Below, piece after piece: positions 1 through 6,034 of a stretch of DNA of 6,034 bases. A program made the translations under genes and the position numbers. Below the pieces are notes generated by a model, which was not told the DNA's origin, searched no databases, and saw only the letters and a program-made list of their open reading frames with translations. Every line of letters starts with the position of its first letter. Position 1 is the first letter of the stretch. Source of the DNA: Lentimicrobium sp. (GTDB lineage Bacteria > Bacteroidota > Bacteroidia > Bacteroidales > Lentimicrobiaceae); the NCBI GenBank assembly GCA_013336205.1, contig JAAXUD010000195.1, positions 1-6,034 on the forward strand, in the 5' to 3' direction.

Positions 1-1
1 T

Positions 2-2317
2 AGTGCAACTGCTGCTAACTATAGCAGTCTGTTGTGGACAAGTTCGGGAACCGGAACCTTCAATAATGCTACAGTCATCAATCCGGTTTATACACCGAGT
101 GCTGCCGATATCAGCAATGGTTCTGTCGTGCTGACAATCACTGCCCAGTCAGGCAGTCCTTGCGGACCAGCTACCGATGCGATGATACTTACCATTTCTC
201 AGCAGGCTTCGGTCAATGCAGGGGATGATGCAAGCATTTGTGAAGGTTCAAACTACACACTGTCAACTGCTTCTGCCACAAATGCAACACTGGTAGTCTG
301 GAGTAGCAGTGGTAGTGGTACTTTCAACAATGTAAATCTGGTCAATGCAACCTATACACCGAGTGCTTCAGATATTCTGAACGGTTCAGTAATCCTCAGT
401 CTGACAGCAGTTGCAGGTGCACCATGCGCCGGTGACGTTGATCAAATGGTTCTTACCATCAGCAAGCAGGCGATTGTAAGTGCTGGTCCCGATGCCTCCG
501 TCTGTGAAGGTTCAAATCACCAGCTTAATCTGGCTACCGCTGAAAATGCAGTCAGCCTGCACTGGACAACTTCCGGATCAGGTACTTTCAACAATACAGC
601 GATATTAAGCCCTGTTTACACACCAAGTGCTGCTGATATCGCCAATGGTATCGTCACATTGACACTTACTGCGCAATCGGCTGCTCCTTGCGGACCTGAT
701 TCAGATAGTATGATTCTTACCATTCTGCAACAGGCTTCGGCCAATGCAGGTGTTGATGCCACTATCTGTGAAGGTTCAGCGTATACTTTATCAACCGCTT
801 CAGCTTCCAATGCTGAACTGGTAACCTGGAGCACCAGCGGAAGCGGATCATTCAACAATGTGAACCTGGTTAATGCCACTTACACACCAAGCGCTTCAGA
901 TATCCTGAATGGTTCAGTAGTACTGACCATGACGGCAACTTCAGCTGCGCCTTGCGAAGGCGATGTTGACCAGATGGTATTAACCATTGGCCAGGACGTG
1001 GTTGTAAATGCAGGAAGTGATGCTGCAATTTGCGAAGGCTCAACCTATACACTCAGTTCAGCTTCAGCAACCAATGCCGCAAGTCTGCTCTGGACTACAA
1101 CAGGCTCAGGCTCATTTAATGATGCCACCATGCTGAATGCAGTTTACACACCAAGTCTTGCTGATGTGATTGCAGGTAATGTAACCCTCACGATAACAGG
1201 CCAGTCGGCTGCTCTCTGCCCACCGGTCAGCGATGAGATGGTACTTACTATTTCACGCCAGGCAACGGCTTCAGCAGGCGATGATGCTTCAATCTGTGAA
1301 GGTTCTGTTTACTTCCTTTCAGATGCAGCAGTTGCATTTGCTGAATCTGTAATGTGGACAACCAGCGGTACAGGCGCATTTAACAATCCTGAACTCGTAA
1401 ATGCAACTTATACACCAAGCCAGTCAGATATCCTGAATGGAGCTGTAACACTCTACTTAACAGTGAATGGAGCTTCACCATGTGCCGGTTCAACAGATGA
1501 GATGGTACTTACCATTTCAAAACCAGCCAATGTTAGTGCCGGAGCCGATGTAACAATCTGTGAAAATGAAGTCTTCACCATCACCGGGGCAACTCAGATG
1601 AATGCTGTTTCATTCCAGTGGATAACTGCCGGCGATGGTACATTCAGCGACGCAACGATTTTAAACCCGGATTATACCCCTGGTTTAAATGATTTGATTG
1701 CCGGAAATGTTACCTTGACAATAACAGCGCAATCGGCTGAACCATGCGGAGTAAGCACCGACCAGATGAGACTGTTTATTTCACGACAAGCCACTGCTTT
1801 TGCAGGGGAGGATGTTTCAATCTGTCAGGGAGGAAGTTATACCCTGTCAGACGCTTCTGCAACCTATCAGGCTTCAATACTCTGGTCAACCAGCGGAACC
1901 GGATCATTCAACAATGTGAATGCTATGAATCCGGTTTATACGCCAAGTGCTGTTGATATCTTCGATGGTCAGGTAATTCTTACCATGGAGGCTGAATCAG
2001 TCGGTGGATGTTCATCTGCAATTGACCAGATAACACTTACCTTCGTTCAATTACCTACAGCTGAAGCAGGTCCCGATTTGTCGGTTTGTCAGGGCGATGA
2101 ACTTACGATTCTGGCTGCCACCGCAACCAATTACACCGCCATAAGCTGGACACATAATGGAAGTGGGAATATACTGAATGGCAATACTCTGAATCCGGTT
2201 TATGTACCAGGTTCTTCAGAAACAGGATTGGTATTACTTACCATTACGGTTACCGGAGATGAAGCCTGTGGAAGTATAACAGTAACGGATCATATGGTAT
2301 TAACCATTAATCCTGGA
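2..2317 (+). repeat. Tandem array of nine 264-bp (88-residue) Ig-like coding repeats
   Basis: Units lie at 2-205 (partial, last 68 residues), 206-469, 470-733, 734-997, 998-1261, 1262-1525, 1526-1789, 1790-2053 and 2054-2317. Every full unit is exactly 88 codons with no insertion or deletion. The unit pattern is an AGxDxxICEG start with Cys at position 12, Trp at 32, a GSGxFNN turn near 36-42, YTPSxxDI near 50-57, Cys at 74 and a D-x-M-x-LTI end. The Cys-Trp-Cys arrangement suggests an Ig-like beta-sandwich with one disulfide per unit (inference). Units diverge toward the 3' end. The last one has lost FNN and the DIxxG turn and has its second Cys at 72. The array enters the window from the left, so the full copy number is unknown. 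Confidence 0.95.
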
Positions 2318-3142
2318 GTTATAGCAAATGCAGGTCCTGATCAGGTTATAGCGTTCAACACAACAACGATGCTGGAAGGATCAGCAATGGGCGGTTCAGG
2401 TGCTTATGCCTACAACTGGCAGCCGGCTTCTCTGCTTTCATATGAAAGCACAAGCAATCCGATTACCAATGTGCTTACCAACCATACGGAGTTTACTTTG
2501 CTGATAACCGATTTAATTTCAGGTTGCCAGGATTCAGACACTATGCAGGTAATGCTTGATGGCATCAACTATCCACCGGTTGCCGTAAATGATTTCGATA
2601 CTACCGCTTATAATTCATCCACTGTAATAAATATTCTGGGGAATGATAGTGATCCTGAAAACGGAGCACTGACAATAAGCATCTGTGGAAATCCGCTGAA
2701 CGGGCTTGTTTTACTTAACAGCAACAATACCATAACCTACACACCTTATGCCGGATTCTCAGGCGACGATAGCCTGTGTTACCAGATTTGCGATAAGGGA
2801 ACCCCTGTTATGTGTGACAACGCAATGGTTTACATTCATGTTCTTCCTGAGCCTCAGATTGATGATCTGGTAATCTCAAACGGAGTATCACCTAATGAAG
2901 ACGGAAATAACGATATCTGGAAGATTACAGGTATTGAAAACTTCTCCGACAATAGTGTGAAGATATTCAACCGTTGGGGTGACCTGATCTGGGAAGGTGA
3001 ACACTACGATAACGACAATGTAGCCTGGGGTGCAACTAACAAGAATGGCGACCCGGTTCCTGATGGTACTTATTATTATGTCCTGGAAATCAAGGATATG
3101 AAAACGTTTACCGGATGGATTTTTGTAAGGAGCTCAAACTGA
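2..3142 (+). CDS. Giant repeat-rich surface protein with type B (gliding-motility) T9SS C-terminal domain, 5' partial
   Basis: The frame is open from base 2 to the TGA at 3140-3142, giving 1046 visible residues. The ATG at base 32 lies inside a repeat unit, so it is not the true start; the N-terminus and signal peptide are upstream of the window. Domains in order: nine Ig-like units of 88 residues (residues 1-772, first one truncated), a PKD-like domain (about 773-855), a tandem-95/cadherin-like Ig domain (about 856-947), and a gliding-motility-associated type B C-terminal domain (958-1046). The composition is rich in Ser, Thr, Ala, Asn and Val and very poor in Lys and Arg, typical of secreted beta-sandwich adhesins. 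By family knowledge the C-terminal domain directs export through the T9SS, and the repeats would form a long stalk at the cell surface. The PorP/SprF gene 32 bp downstream is the expected partner. The ligand is unknown; an SprB-like motility adhesin or a general attachment adhesin both fit. Domain calls are made by eye. Confidence 0.93.
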   Translation, partial: SATAANYSSLLWTSSGTGTFNNATVINPVYTPSAADISNGSVVLTITAQSGSPCGPATDAMILTISQQASVNAGDDASICEGSNYTLSTASATNATLVVWSSSGSGTFNNVNLVNATYTPSASDILNGSVILSLTAVAGAPCAGDVDQMVLTISKQAIVSAGPDASVCEGSNHQLNLATAENAVSLHWTTSGSGTFNNTAILSPVYTPSAADIANGIVTLTLTAQSAAPCGPDSDSMILTILQQASANAGVDATICEGSAYTLSTASASNAELVTWSTSGSGSFNNVNLVNATYTPSASDILNGSVVLTMTATSAAPCEGDVDQMVLTIGQDVVVNAGSDAAICEGSTYTLSSASATNAASLLWTTTGSGSFNDATMLNAVYTPSLADVIAGNVTLTITGQSAALCPPVSDEMVLTISRQATASAGDDASICEGSVYFLSDAAVAFAESVMWTTSGTGAFNNPELVNATYTPSQSDILNGAVTLYLTVNGASPCAGSTDEMVLTISKPANVSAGADVTICENEVFTITGATQMNAVSFQWITAGDGTFSDATILNPDYTPGLNDLIAGNVTLTITAQSAEPCGVSTDQMRLFISRQATAFAGEDVSICQGGSYTLSDASATYQASILWSTSGTGSFNNVNAMNPVYTPSAVDIFDGQVILTMEAESVGGCSSAIDQITLTFVQLPTAEAGPDLSVCQGDELTILAATATNYTAISWTHNGSGNILNGNTLNPVYVPGSSETGLVLLTITVTGDEACGSITVTDHMVLTINPGVIANAGPDQVIAFNTTTMLEGSAMGGSGAYAYNWQPASLLSYESTSNPITNVLTNHTEFTLLITDLISGCQDSDTMQVMLDGINYPPVAVNDFDTTAYNSSTVINILGNDSDPENGALTISICGNPLNGLVLLNSNNTITYTPYAGFSGDDSLCYQICDKGTPVMCDNAMVYIHVLPEPQIDDLVISNGVSPNEDGNNDIWKITGIENFSDNSVKIFNRWGDLIWEGEHYDNDNVAWGATNKNGDPVPDGTYYYVLEIKDMKTFTGWIFVRSSN
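2318..2566 (+). other. PKD-like domain within the surface protein
   Basis: Visible residues 773-855. It opens with the same ANAGPDQ-type entry as the preceding repeats, then departs from the 88-residue pattern. It shows a GGSGAYAYNWQP core and a TLLITDLISGCQDSDTM end, the usual pattern of PKD/SprB-type beta-sandwich domains in Bacteroidota, where a WxP strand and a late GCxxxDT motif recur. The Cys at position 12 of the repeat units is absent, so Cys 842 has no obvious partner in this domain. It probably acts as a spacer between the array and the C-terminal modules. The boundaries are approximate. Confidence 0.7.
2567..2842 (+). other. Tandem-95 / cadherin-like bacterial Ig domain within the surface protein
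   Basis: Visible residues 856-947. The domain has the familiar order of PPVAVND at its start, INILGNDSDPENGALT in the first third, a TITYTPYAGFSGDDS core and a final VYIHV strand. This matches the bacterial Ig/cadherin-like tandem-95 family (Big_9 type), which often binds calcium through its acidic NDSDPENG loop. Four cysteines (residues 895, 926, 930, 938) sit in it, three of them in the CYQICDKGTPVMC stretch. As recalled, similar CDxGTPxxC variants are common in Bacteroidota. Disulfide pairing is likely but cannot be assigned from sequence. Confidence 0.8.
2873..3139 (+). other. Type B T9SS C-terminal sorting domain (gliding-motility-associated, CHU_C-type)
   Basis: The last 89 residues (958-1046) carry the hallmarks of this domain in order: ISNGVSPNEDGNNDIW, an ITGIENF segment, VKIFNRWGDLIWE, DNDNVAWGATN, PVPDGTYYYVLEI, and a TGWIFVR end. 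By family knowledge it is the signal recognised by the T9SS, and type B domains typically need a cognate PorP/SprF-family protein for secretion, which is encoded next. The common form has SPNGDGxND; here Glu replaces the first Gly. Three residues (SSN) follow the usual terminal Arg. Confidence 0.95.
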
Positions 3143-3174
3143 TAACTGATAATAGACATTAAAAATTACAAGTC
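3143..3174 (+). other. 32-bp intergenic gap, no terminator
   Basis: An A/T-rich spacer between the TGA of the surface-protein gene and the ATG of the PorP/SprF gene. No inverted repeat with a T-run is present and no GGAGG-like ribosome site precedes the ATG; the leader is simply A-rich, as is common in Bacteroidota. This supports co-transcription of the two genes. Confidence 0.7.
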
Positions 3175-4092
3175 ATGAAAAAGTTAACCGGCATTATTAT
3201 CCTGTTATTCAGTCTTTCGGCTTACGCGCAGCAGGATCCGCTTTTCAGCCAGTACATGTTTAACAAACTGGTGTTAAATCCGGCCTATGCAGGAAGCAGG
3301 GAAATTCTAACCATCGATATGCTTGACCGCTATCAGTGGGTTGGTATAGATGGGGCGCCCCGAACCTTTACGGTCGGGGCCCACATGGCAACACGCAACA
3401 GAAAAGTAGGACTCGGTTTCTACGCCTACCGCGATGCTGTGGGTCCAACCGTTAACCAGGGGTTTATGGCCACCTATGCCTATCGGCTGTTATTGTCGGA
3501 GGGAAGCCTCTCATTTGGACTTCAGGCCGGGTTCAAGTACTTTGACTTCGACTGGACCCAAATGAATGTTGAAGATCCGGATTATGTGTTTAACCCGCAG
3601 GACATTCAGCGATTCACGCCAGATGCCAATTTTGGTATTTATTATCAAACAAACCGTTTCTTTGCCGGTCTTTCGTCCAAACAGTTGTTCCAGAATGAAT
3701 ACGGGCAGGCAAGGGTAGGAGAGGAAGTTACTTACACCAAGTTGCTGAGGCATTTTTATGGAATGGCTGGTTTCGCTGTTCCAATTGCCGAAAAAATCGT
3801 CTTACGTCCATCTGTATTGGCCAAGTTCGTAAAAAATGCCCCACTACAGGTAGACATCAATGCCAGTCTTCTGTTCGACAATATTTTTTGGATTGGCGTC
3901 TCCTATCGAACAGAAGAAGCTATTGTTTTTATGACGGAATTCAGGATTTCCGAAAAATTCAGAGTCGGTTATTCCTATGATGTATACCTGAATGCCTTGC
4001 AGCCTCACAATAGTGGTTCACATGAGATAAGGCTGGGAATCGATCTTGACCTCTATAAAGAAAGAATGCTTACCCCAAGGTTTTTCTTTTAA
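3175..4092 (+). CDS. PorP/SprF-family type IX secretion outer-membrane protein
   Basis: Complete 305-residue protein, the usual length for the PorP/SprF family. The ATG at 3175 gives a clean signal peptide: MKK, a hydrophobic stretch at residues 7-15, and cleavage likely after Ala18 (AYA before QQ). The mature protein begins with the family signature DPLFSQYMFNKLVLNPAYAG (residues 21-40). Other family marks are TPDANFGIYY, FFAGLSSKQLFQN, a HFYGMAGF strand, RPSVLAKF, GVSYRTEEA, GYSYDVYLN and the late HEIRLGIDL (283-291). The protein ends in Phe-Phe-Phe, consistent with a beta-barrel end recognised by the BAM machinery. Family role: outer-membrane partner for T9SS cargo bearing type B C-terminal domains, as SprF is for SprB in Flavobacterium johnsoniae. 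It follows such a cargo gene by 32 bp and precedes a PorE-like gene by 64 bp, so a dedicated-partner role for the upstream protein is the best inference. Paralogues are numerous in these genomes, so no specific gene symbol is assigned. Confidence 0.95.
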   Translation: MKKLTGIIILLFSLSAYAQQDPLFSQYMFNKLVLNPAYAGSREILTIDMLDRYQWVGIDGAPRTFTVGAHMATRNRKVGLGFYAYRDAVGPTVNQGFMATYAYRLLLSEGSLSFGLQAGFKYFDFDWTQMNVEDPDYVFNPQDIQRFTPDANFGIYYQTNRFFAGLSSKQLFQNEYGQARVGEEVTYTKLLRHFYGMAGFAVPIAEKIVLRPSVLAKFVKNAPLQVDINASLLFDNIFWIGVSYRTEEAIVFMTEFRISEKFRVGYSYDVYLNALQPHNSGSHEIRLGIDLDLYKERMLTPRFFF

Positions 4093-4156
4093 AATTCCTG
4101 ACAGTAGCGCTTTTAACAGGATCCATGAATTCTTGATGAAATAAAATTTTGACCAA
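4093..4156 (+). other. 64-bp intergenic gap, no convincing terminator or promoter
   Basis: The spacer contains CCTG and CAGG separated by 16 bases (a 4-bp stem at most) and no T-run, so it is not a credible terminator. An AAATTTTG string ending 6 bases before the next ATG differs by one base from the Bacteroidota -7 element (TAxxTTTG), but it is too close to the start codon to serve as a promoter for a translated leader. No ribosome-binding motif is clear. Read-through from the PorP/SprF gene is likely. Confidence 0.6.
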
Positions 4157-6034
4157 ATGAAAACTCTAAAAATTGCAATTGCAGCCCTGTTCGTACTATA
4201 CGGCTTTCATGCTTTTGCCCAGCTGAAGAAAGCCAATAAGCAATTTGAATTGTACAGGTATTCAAAAGCTATTCCATTGTTTGAGAAAGCTTCAAACAGC
4301 GATGATGAAAAAATACGCAGGGAAGCTACGCTCCGGCTTGCTGACTGCTACCGTTTTGTCAACAATGCTGCGGAAGCGCGTTCATGGTATCAGAAAGCCT
4401 CAGAATTTCCCAATCCTGAACCTATGACGTTTTTCTATCTCGGACAGGCTGCCCGTTCCTTACAGGATTACGAGCAGGCCCGAAATGCTTTCTTAAAGTT
4501 TGCCGAATTGGTGCCAGGTAATCCCCGGGGAAAACTCTATGCAGGGTTTTGTGACACGGTTAGTGGGTGGAAGGACCTGCCTCCTTCGGCCGAAGTAAAA
4601 AATGCCCTTAACCTCAACTCTCAGTATTCCGACTTTGGCCCAACCTTCTATCAGCAAGGAATTGTTTATGCTTCAGACAGAAATCCAAGTCTTTTAGAGA
4701 ATGAGCGTTATCAGTGGACAAATTTCAATTACCTGGATCTGTATCAGTCAGAGCCAAAATACTACAAGGATTTTTGGGCAGATATGCAGCAACCAACCTC
4801 CATGTCGACAAAGTTCAACCAGTCTTTTCATGATGGTCCGGCTTCTTTTAACGGGGAAAACAGCATTTTCATCACCCGCACAGGTATTGATCCCGCAACG
4901 AAAAACGAATCAAAAATCCGCACTTATCTCCTTAAGATATATTACGCCAGACTAATAGATAAGAAAATTGAATATAAAGCATTTCCTTTCAACAACGACA
5001 AATATTCGGTGGGCCATCCGTCTGTTTCGGCTGACAGTACCACTATGATTTTTGTTTCCGATATGCCGGGCGGATCCGGTGAGTCTGACTTATATGTATC
5101 GCATCTCACCAATGGAGTGTGGGGTACACCTGTCAATCTGGGTGGTGAAATCAACAGCGTGGGCAGTGAAGTATTTCCCACCATTGCAAATGACAGCACC
5201 CTGTATTTTGCTTCCGATGGGCATCCAGGTTACGGAGGACTTGATCTTTTTGTATCAACGAAAGTAAACGGAAAATGGACTATACCTCAAAACCTGCTTG
5301 CTCCTATAAACTCATCGTATGATGATTTCTCATTAGCGATTACCGATGACCTTAAAACCGGGTTTTTCAGTAGCAACCGGCCTGGGGGCAAAGGAAATGA
5401 CGATATTTATGCATTTAAGATGCAACTACCGCCAGCAATAGCAGCGAATCCAAAGCCATTATTGCTATCAGGGTTTGTCAAAGAGAAAAGCACCAGGCTT
5501 CCGTTGCCGGGAGCGGGTGTTTATGTGCTTAACACCAAAACCAACAAGGTGAAGATATTAATCTCCGATGTTACCGGCGCATATTCCATGCCTGCTGAAA
5601 AAGGCGTGCTCTATGTTGTTAAATCCGAAAAGCCAGACTATATGGACGATTGTCTCAGCTTCAGGATAGATGAGCAGCTGGAAACAGTAAATTATTCAGT
5701 TCCACGCGATTTGCTGCTGGATAAACTGGAGGTGAACAGGGTATTTGCAGTTGAAAATATTTACTACGATCTCGATAAATGGTTTATCCGCGAAGATGCC
5801 AAACCGGCCCTTGATAACCTTGCCGATATCATGAAGAAATACCCGATAACAGCGGAGCTTTCGTCACATACCGATTGCAGGGCATCGAATGCCTATAATG
5901 ACGAACTTTCTCAGAAAAGAGCCGAATCAGCCGTCAGGTACATTATCCTTCAGGGCGTTGATCCATCCAGAATTATCGCGAAAGGTTATGGTGAAACCAA
6001 ACTCATTAACCAGTGTGCCGACGGGATCGTTTGC
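4157..6034 (+). CDS. PorE-like OmpA-family protein (TPR, beta-propeller, CRD, OmpA C-terminal domain), 3' partial
   Basis: An open frame of 626 codons runs from the ATG at 4157 off the window end. Residues 1-21 are a signal peptide (MKTLK, hydrophobic core, AFA then Gln22). The residue after the cut is Gln, not a lipobox Cys, so this looks like an ordinary secreted periplasmic protein. Residues 23 to about 125 are helical with TPR-like spacing (FELYRYSKAIPLFEKA, ATLRLADCYRF, DYEQARNAFLKFAELVPGNP). Residues about 145-421 are a WD40/PD40-type beta-propeller with repeated blade motifs (YASDRN; FVSDMPGGSGESDLYV 299-314; YFASDGHPGYGGLDLFV 350-366; FFSSNRPGGKGNDDIYAF 403-420). Residues about 438-515 resemble a carboxypeptidase-regulatory-like domain. 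From about 529 on is an OmpA-type peptidoglycan-binding domain. This is the domain order of PorE of Porphyromonas gingivalis, a T9SS component that binds peptidoglycan. Here it probably anchors the neighbouring PorP/SprF protein. It may be a paralogue specific to this locus and not the core PorE. The last residues and the stop are outside the window. Confidence 0.93.
   Translation, partial: MKTLKIAIAALFVLYGFHAFAQLKKANKQFELYRYSKAIPLFEKASNSDDEKIRREATLRLADCYRFVNNAAEARSWYQKASEFPNPEPMTFFYLGQAARSLQDYEQARNAFLKFAELVPGNPRGKLYAGFCDTVSGWKDLPPSAEVKNALNLNSQYSDFGPTFYQQGIVYASDRNPSLLENERYQWTNFNYLDLYQSEPKYYKDFWADMQQPTSMSTKFNQSFHDGPASFNGENSIFITRTGIDPATKNESKIRTYLLKIYYARLIDKKIEYKAFPFNNDKYSVGHPSVSADSTTMIFVSDMPGGSGESDLYVSHLTNGVWGTPVNLGGEINSVGSEVFPTIANDSTLYFASDGHPGYGGLDLFVSTKVNGKWTIPQNLLAPINSSYDDFSLAITDDLKTGFFSSNRPGGKGNDDIYAFKMQLPPAIAANPKPLLLSGFVKEKSTRLPLPGAGVYVLNTKTNKVKILISDVTGAYSMPAEKGVLYVVKSEKPDYMDDCLSFRIDEQLETVNYSVPRDLLLDKLEVNRVFAVENIYYDLDKWFIREDAKPALDNLADIMKKYPITAELSSHTDCRASNAYNDELSQKRAESAVRYIILQGVDPSRIIAKGYGETKLINQCADGIVC
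5741..6034 (+). other. OmpA-like peptidoglycan-binding domain, truncated by window end
   Basis: Residues 529-626 of the PorE-like protein: VENIYYDLDKW entry strand (about 533-542), the SSHTDCRAS loop (569-577), NDELSQKRAESAV helix (581-593) and RIIAKGYGE (605-613). Asp573 and Arg588 lie 15 residues apart, the spacing of the Asp/Arg pair that binds diaminopimelate in OmpA of Acinetobacter baumannii, so peptidoglycan binding is likely retained. The visible end, QCADGIVC, usually precedes a short EEEHQxNRRTEF-type tail, so about 15-20 residues are probably missing. Confidence 0.92.

Noticed and set aside
32..34. ATG at base 32 as a start codon for the surface protein
   Set aside because: It encodes a mid-unit Leu-Leu-to-Trp neighbourhood reading in phase with the repeat pattern (the ATG appears by reading TTG TGG out of its repeat context), the frame is open further upstream, and there is no signal peptide after it; the true start lies outside the window.
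616..1052. Two minus-strand open frames (616-879 and 870-1052) opposite the repeat array
   Set aside because: They lie fully antisense to strongly supported coding repeats, have no recognisable domain or start context, and arise because the repeats' codon pattern keeps the opposite strand free of stops.
1744..1956. A 70-residue plus-strand frame inside the surface-protein gene
   Set aside because: It is an out-of-frame reading of repeat units R6-R7, which are clearly coding in the main frame; the product resembles no known family.
2..2317. CRISPR array or mobile-element repeat
   Set aside because: The repeats are 264 bp, in frame, contiguous without spacers, and diverge mostly at synonymous and domain-surface positions; they are protein-domain repeats.
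3511..3753. An 80-residue minus-strand frame opposite the PorP/SprF gene
   Set aside because: The plus strand here encodes conserved PorP/SprF motifs; the antisense frame shows no domain and no promoter or ribosome site.
4098..4122. Possible hairpin terminator after the PorP/SprF gene (CCTG ... CAGG)
   Set aside because: The stem is only four base pairs with a long loop and no following T-run, so it does not qualify as an intrinsic terminator.
4112..4127. Adjacent GGATCC and GAATTC hexamers suggesting a cloning linker
   Set aside because: Both are common chance palindromes, and the flanking genes form a natural, uninterrupted Bacteroidota gene order with no vector-like sequence.
4245..5267. 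Several short frames (4245-4427, 4701-4955, 5052-5267 plus; 4942-5199 minus) in the last third of the window
   Set aside because: All fall inside the continuous 626-codon PorE-like frame, which has coherent TPR, propeller, CRD and OmpA domains; they are shadows of it.

Overview
The window looks like part of a Bacteroidota genome. The organism cannot be named more precisely from the sequence. The evidence is one compact plus-strand cluster of three protein types tied to the type IX secretion system (T9SS) and gliding machinery, which is confined to that phylum. The genes also lack good Shine-Dalgarno sequences and have A/T-rich leaders, as is usual there.

Bases 2-3142 hold the 3' part of a gene for a giant secreted surface protein; its start lies upstream of the window. 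The visible 1046 residues are nine Ig-like repeat units of exactly 88 residues (the first cut by the window edge), then a PKD-like domain, a tandem-95/cadherin-like Ig domain, and a gliding-motility-type (type B) C-terminal T9SS sorting domain. Bases 3175-4092 encode a complete PorP/SprF-family outer-membrane protein. Bases 4157-6034 encode a PorE-like protein (signal peptide, TPR region, beta-propeller, carboxypeptidase-regulatory-like domain, OmpA-type peptidoglycan-binding domain). Its last residues are cut off by the window end.

The gaps between genes are 32 and 64 bp with no terminator, so the three are probably co-transcribed. The likely division of labour is as follows. The repeat protein is exported through the T9SS translocon via its C-terminal domain. 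The PorP/SprF protein is its cognate outer-membrane partner, as SprF is for SprB in Flavobacterium johnsoniae. The PorE-like protein would tether the assembly to peptidoglycan. This is inference from family knowledge and gene order.

The most interesting feature is the repeat array. It has strict 88-residue phasing with no indels, and alternating units resemble each other more than direct neighbours do, giving a two-unit (176-residue) higher-order repeat. Blocks that are identical in protein carry many synonymous differences. No RNA gene, mobile element, CRISPR array or clear promoter was seen. The cluster as a whole is a known kind of T9SS adhesin/partner locus, not a clearly new system.
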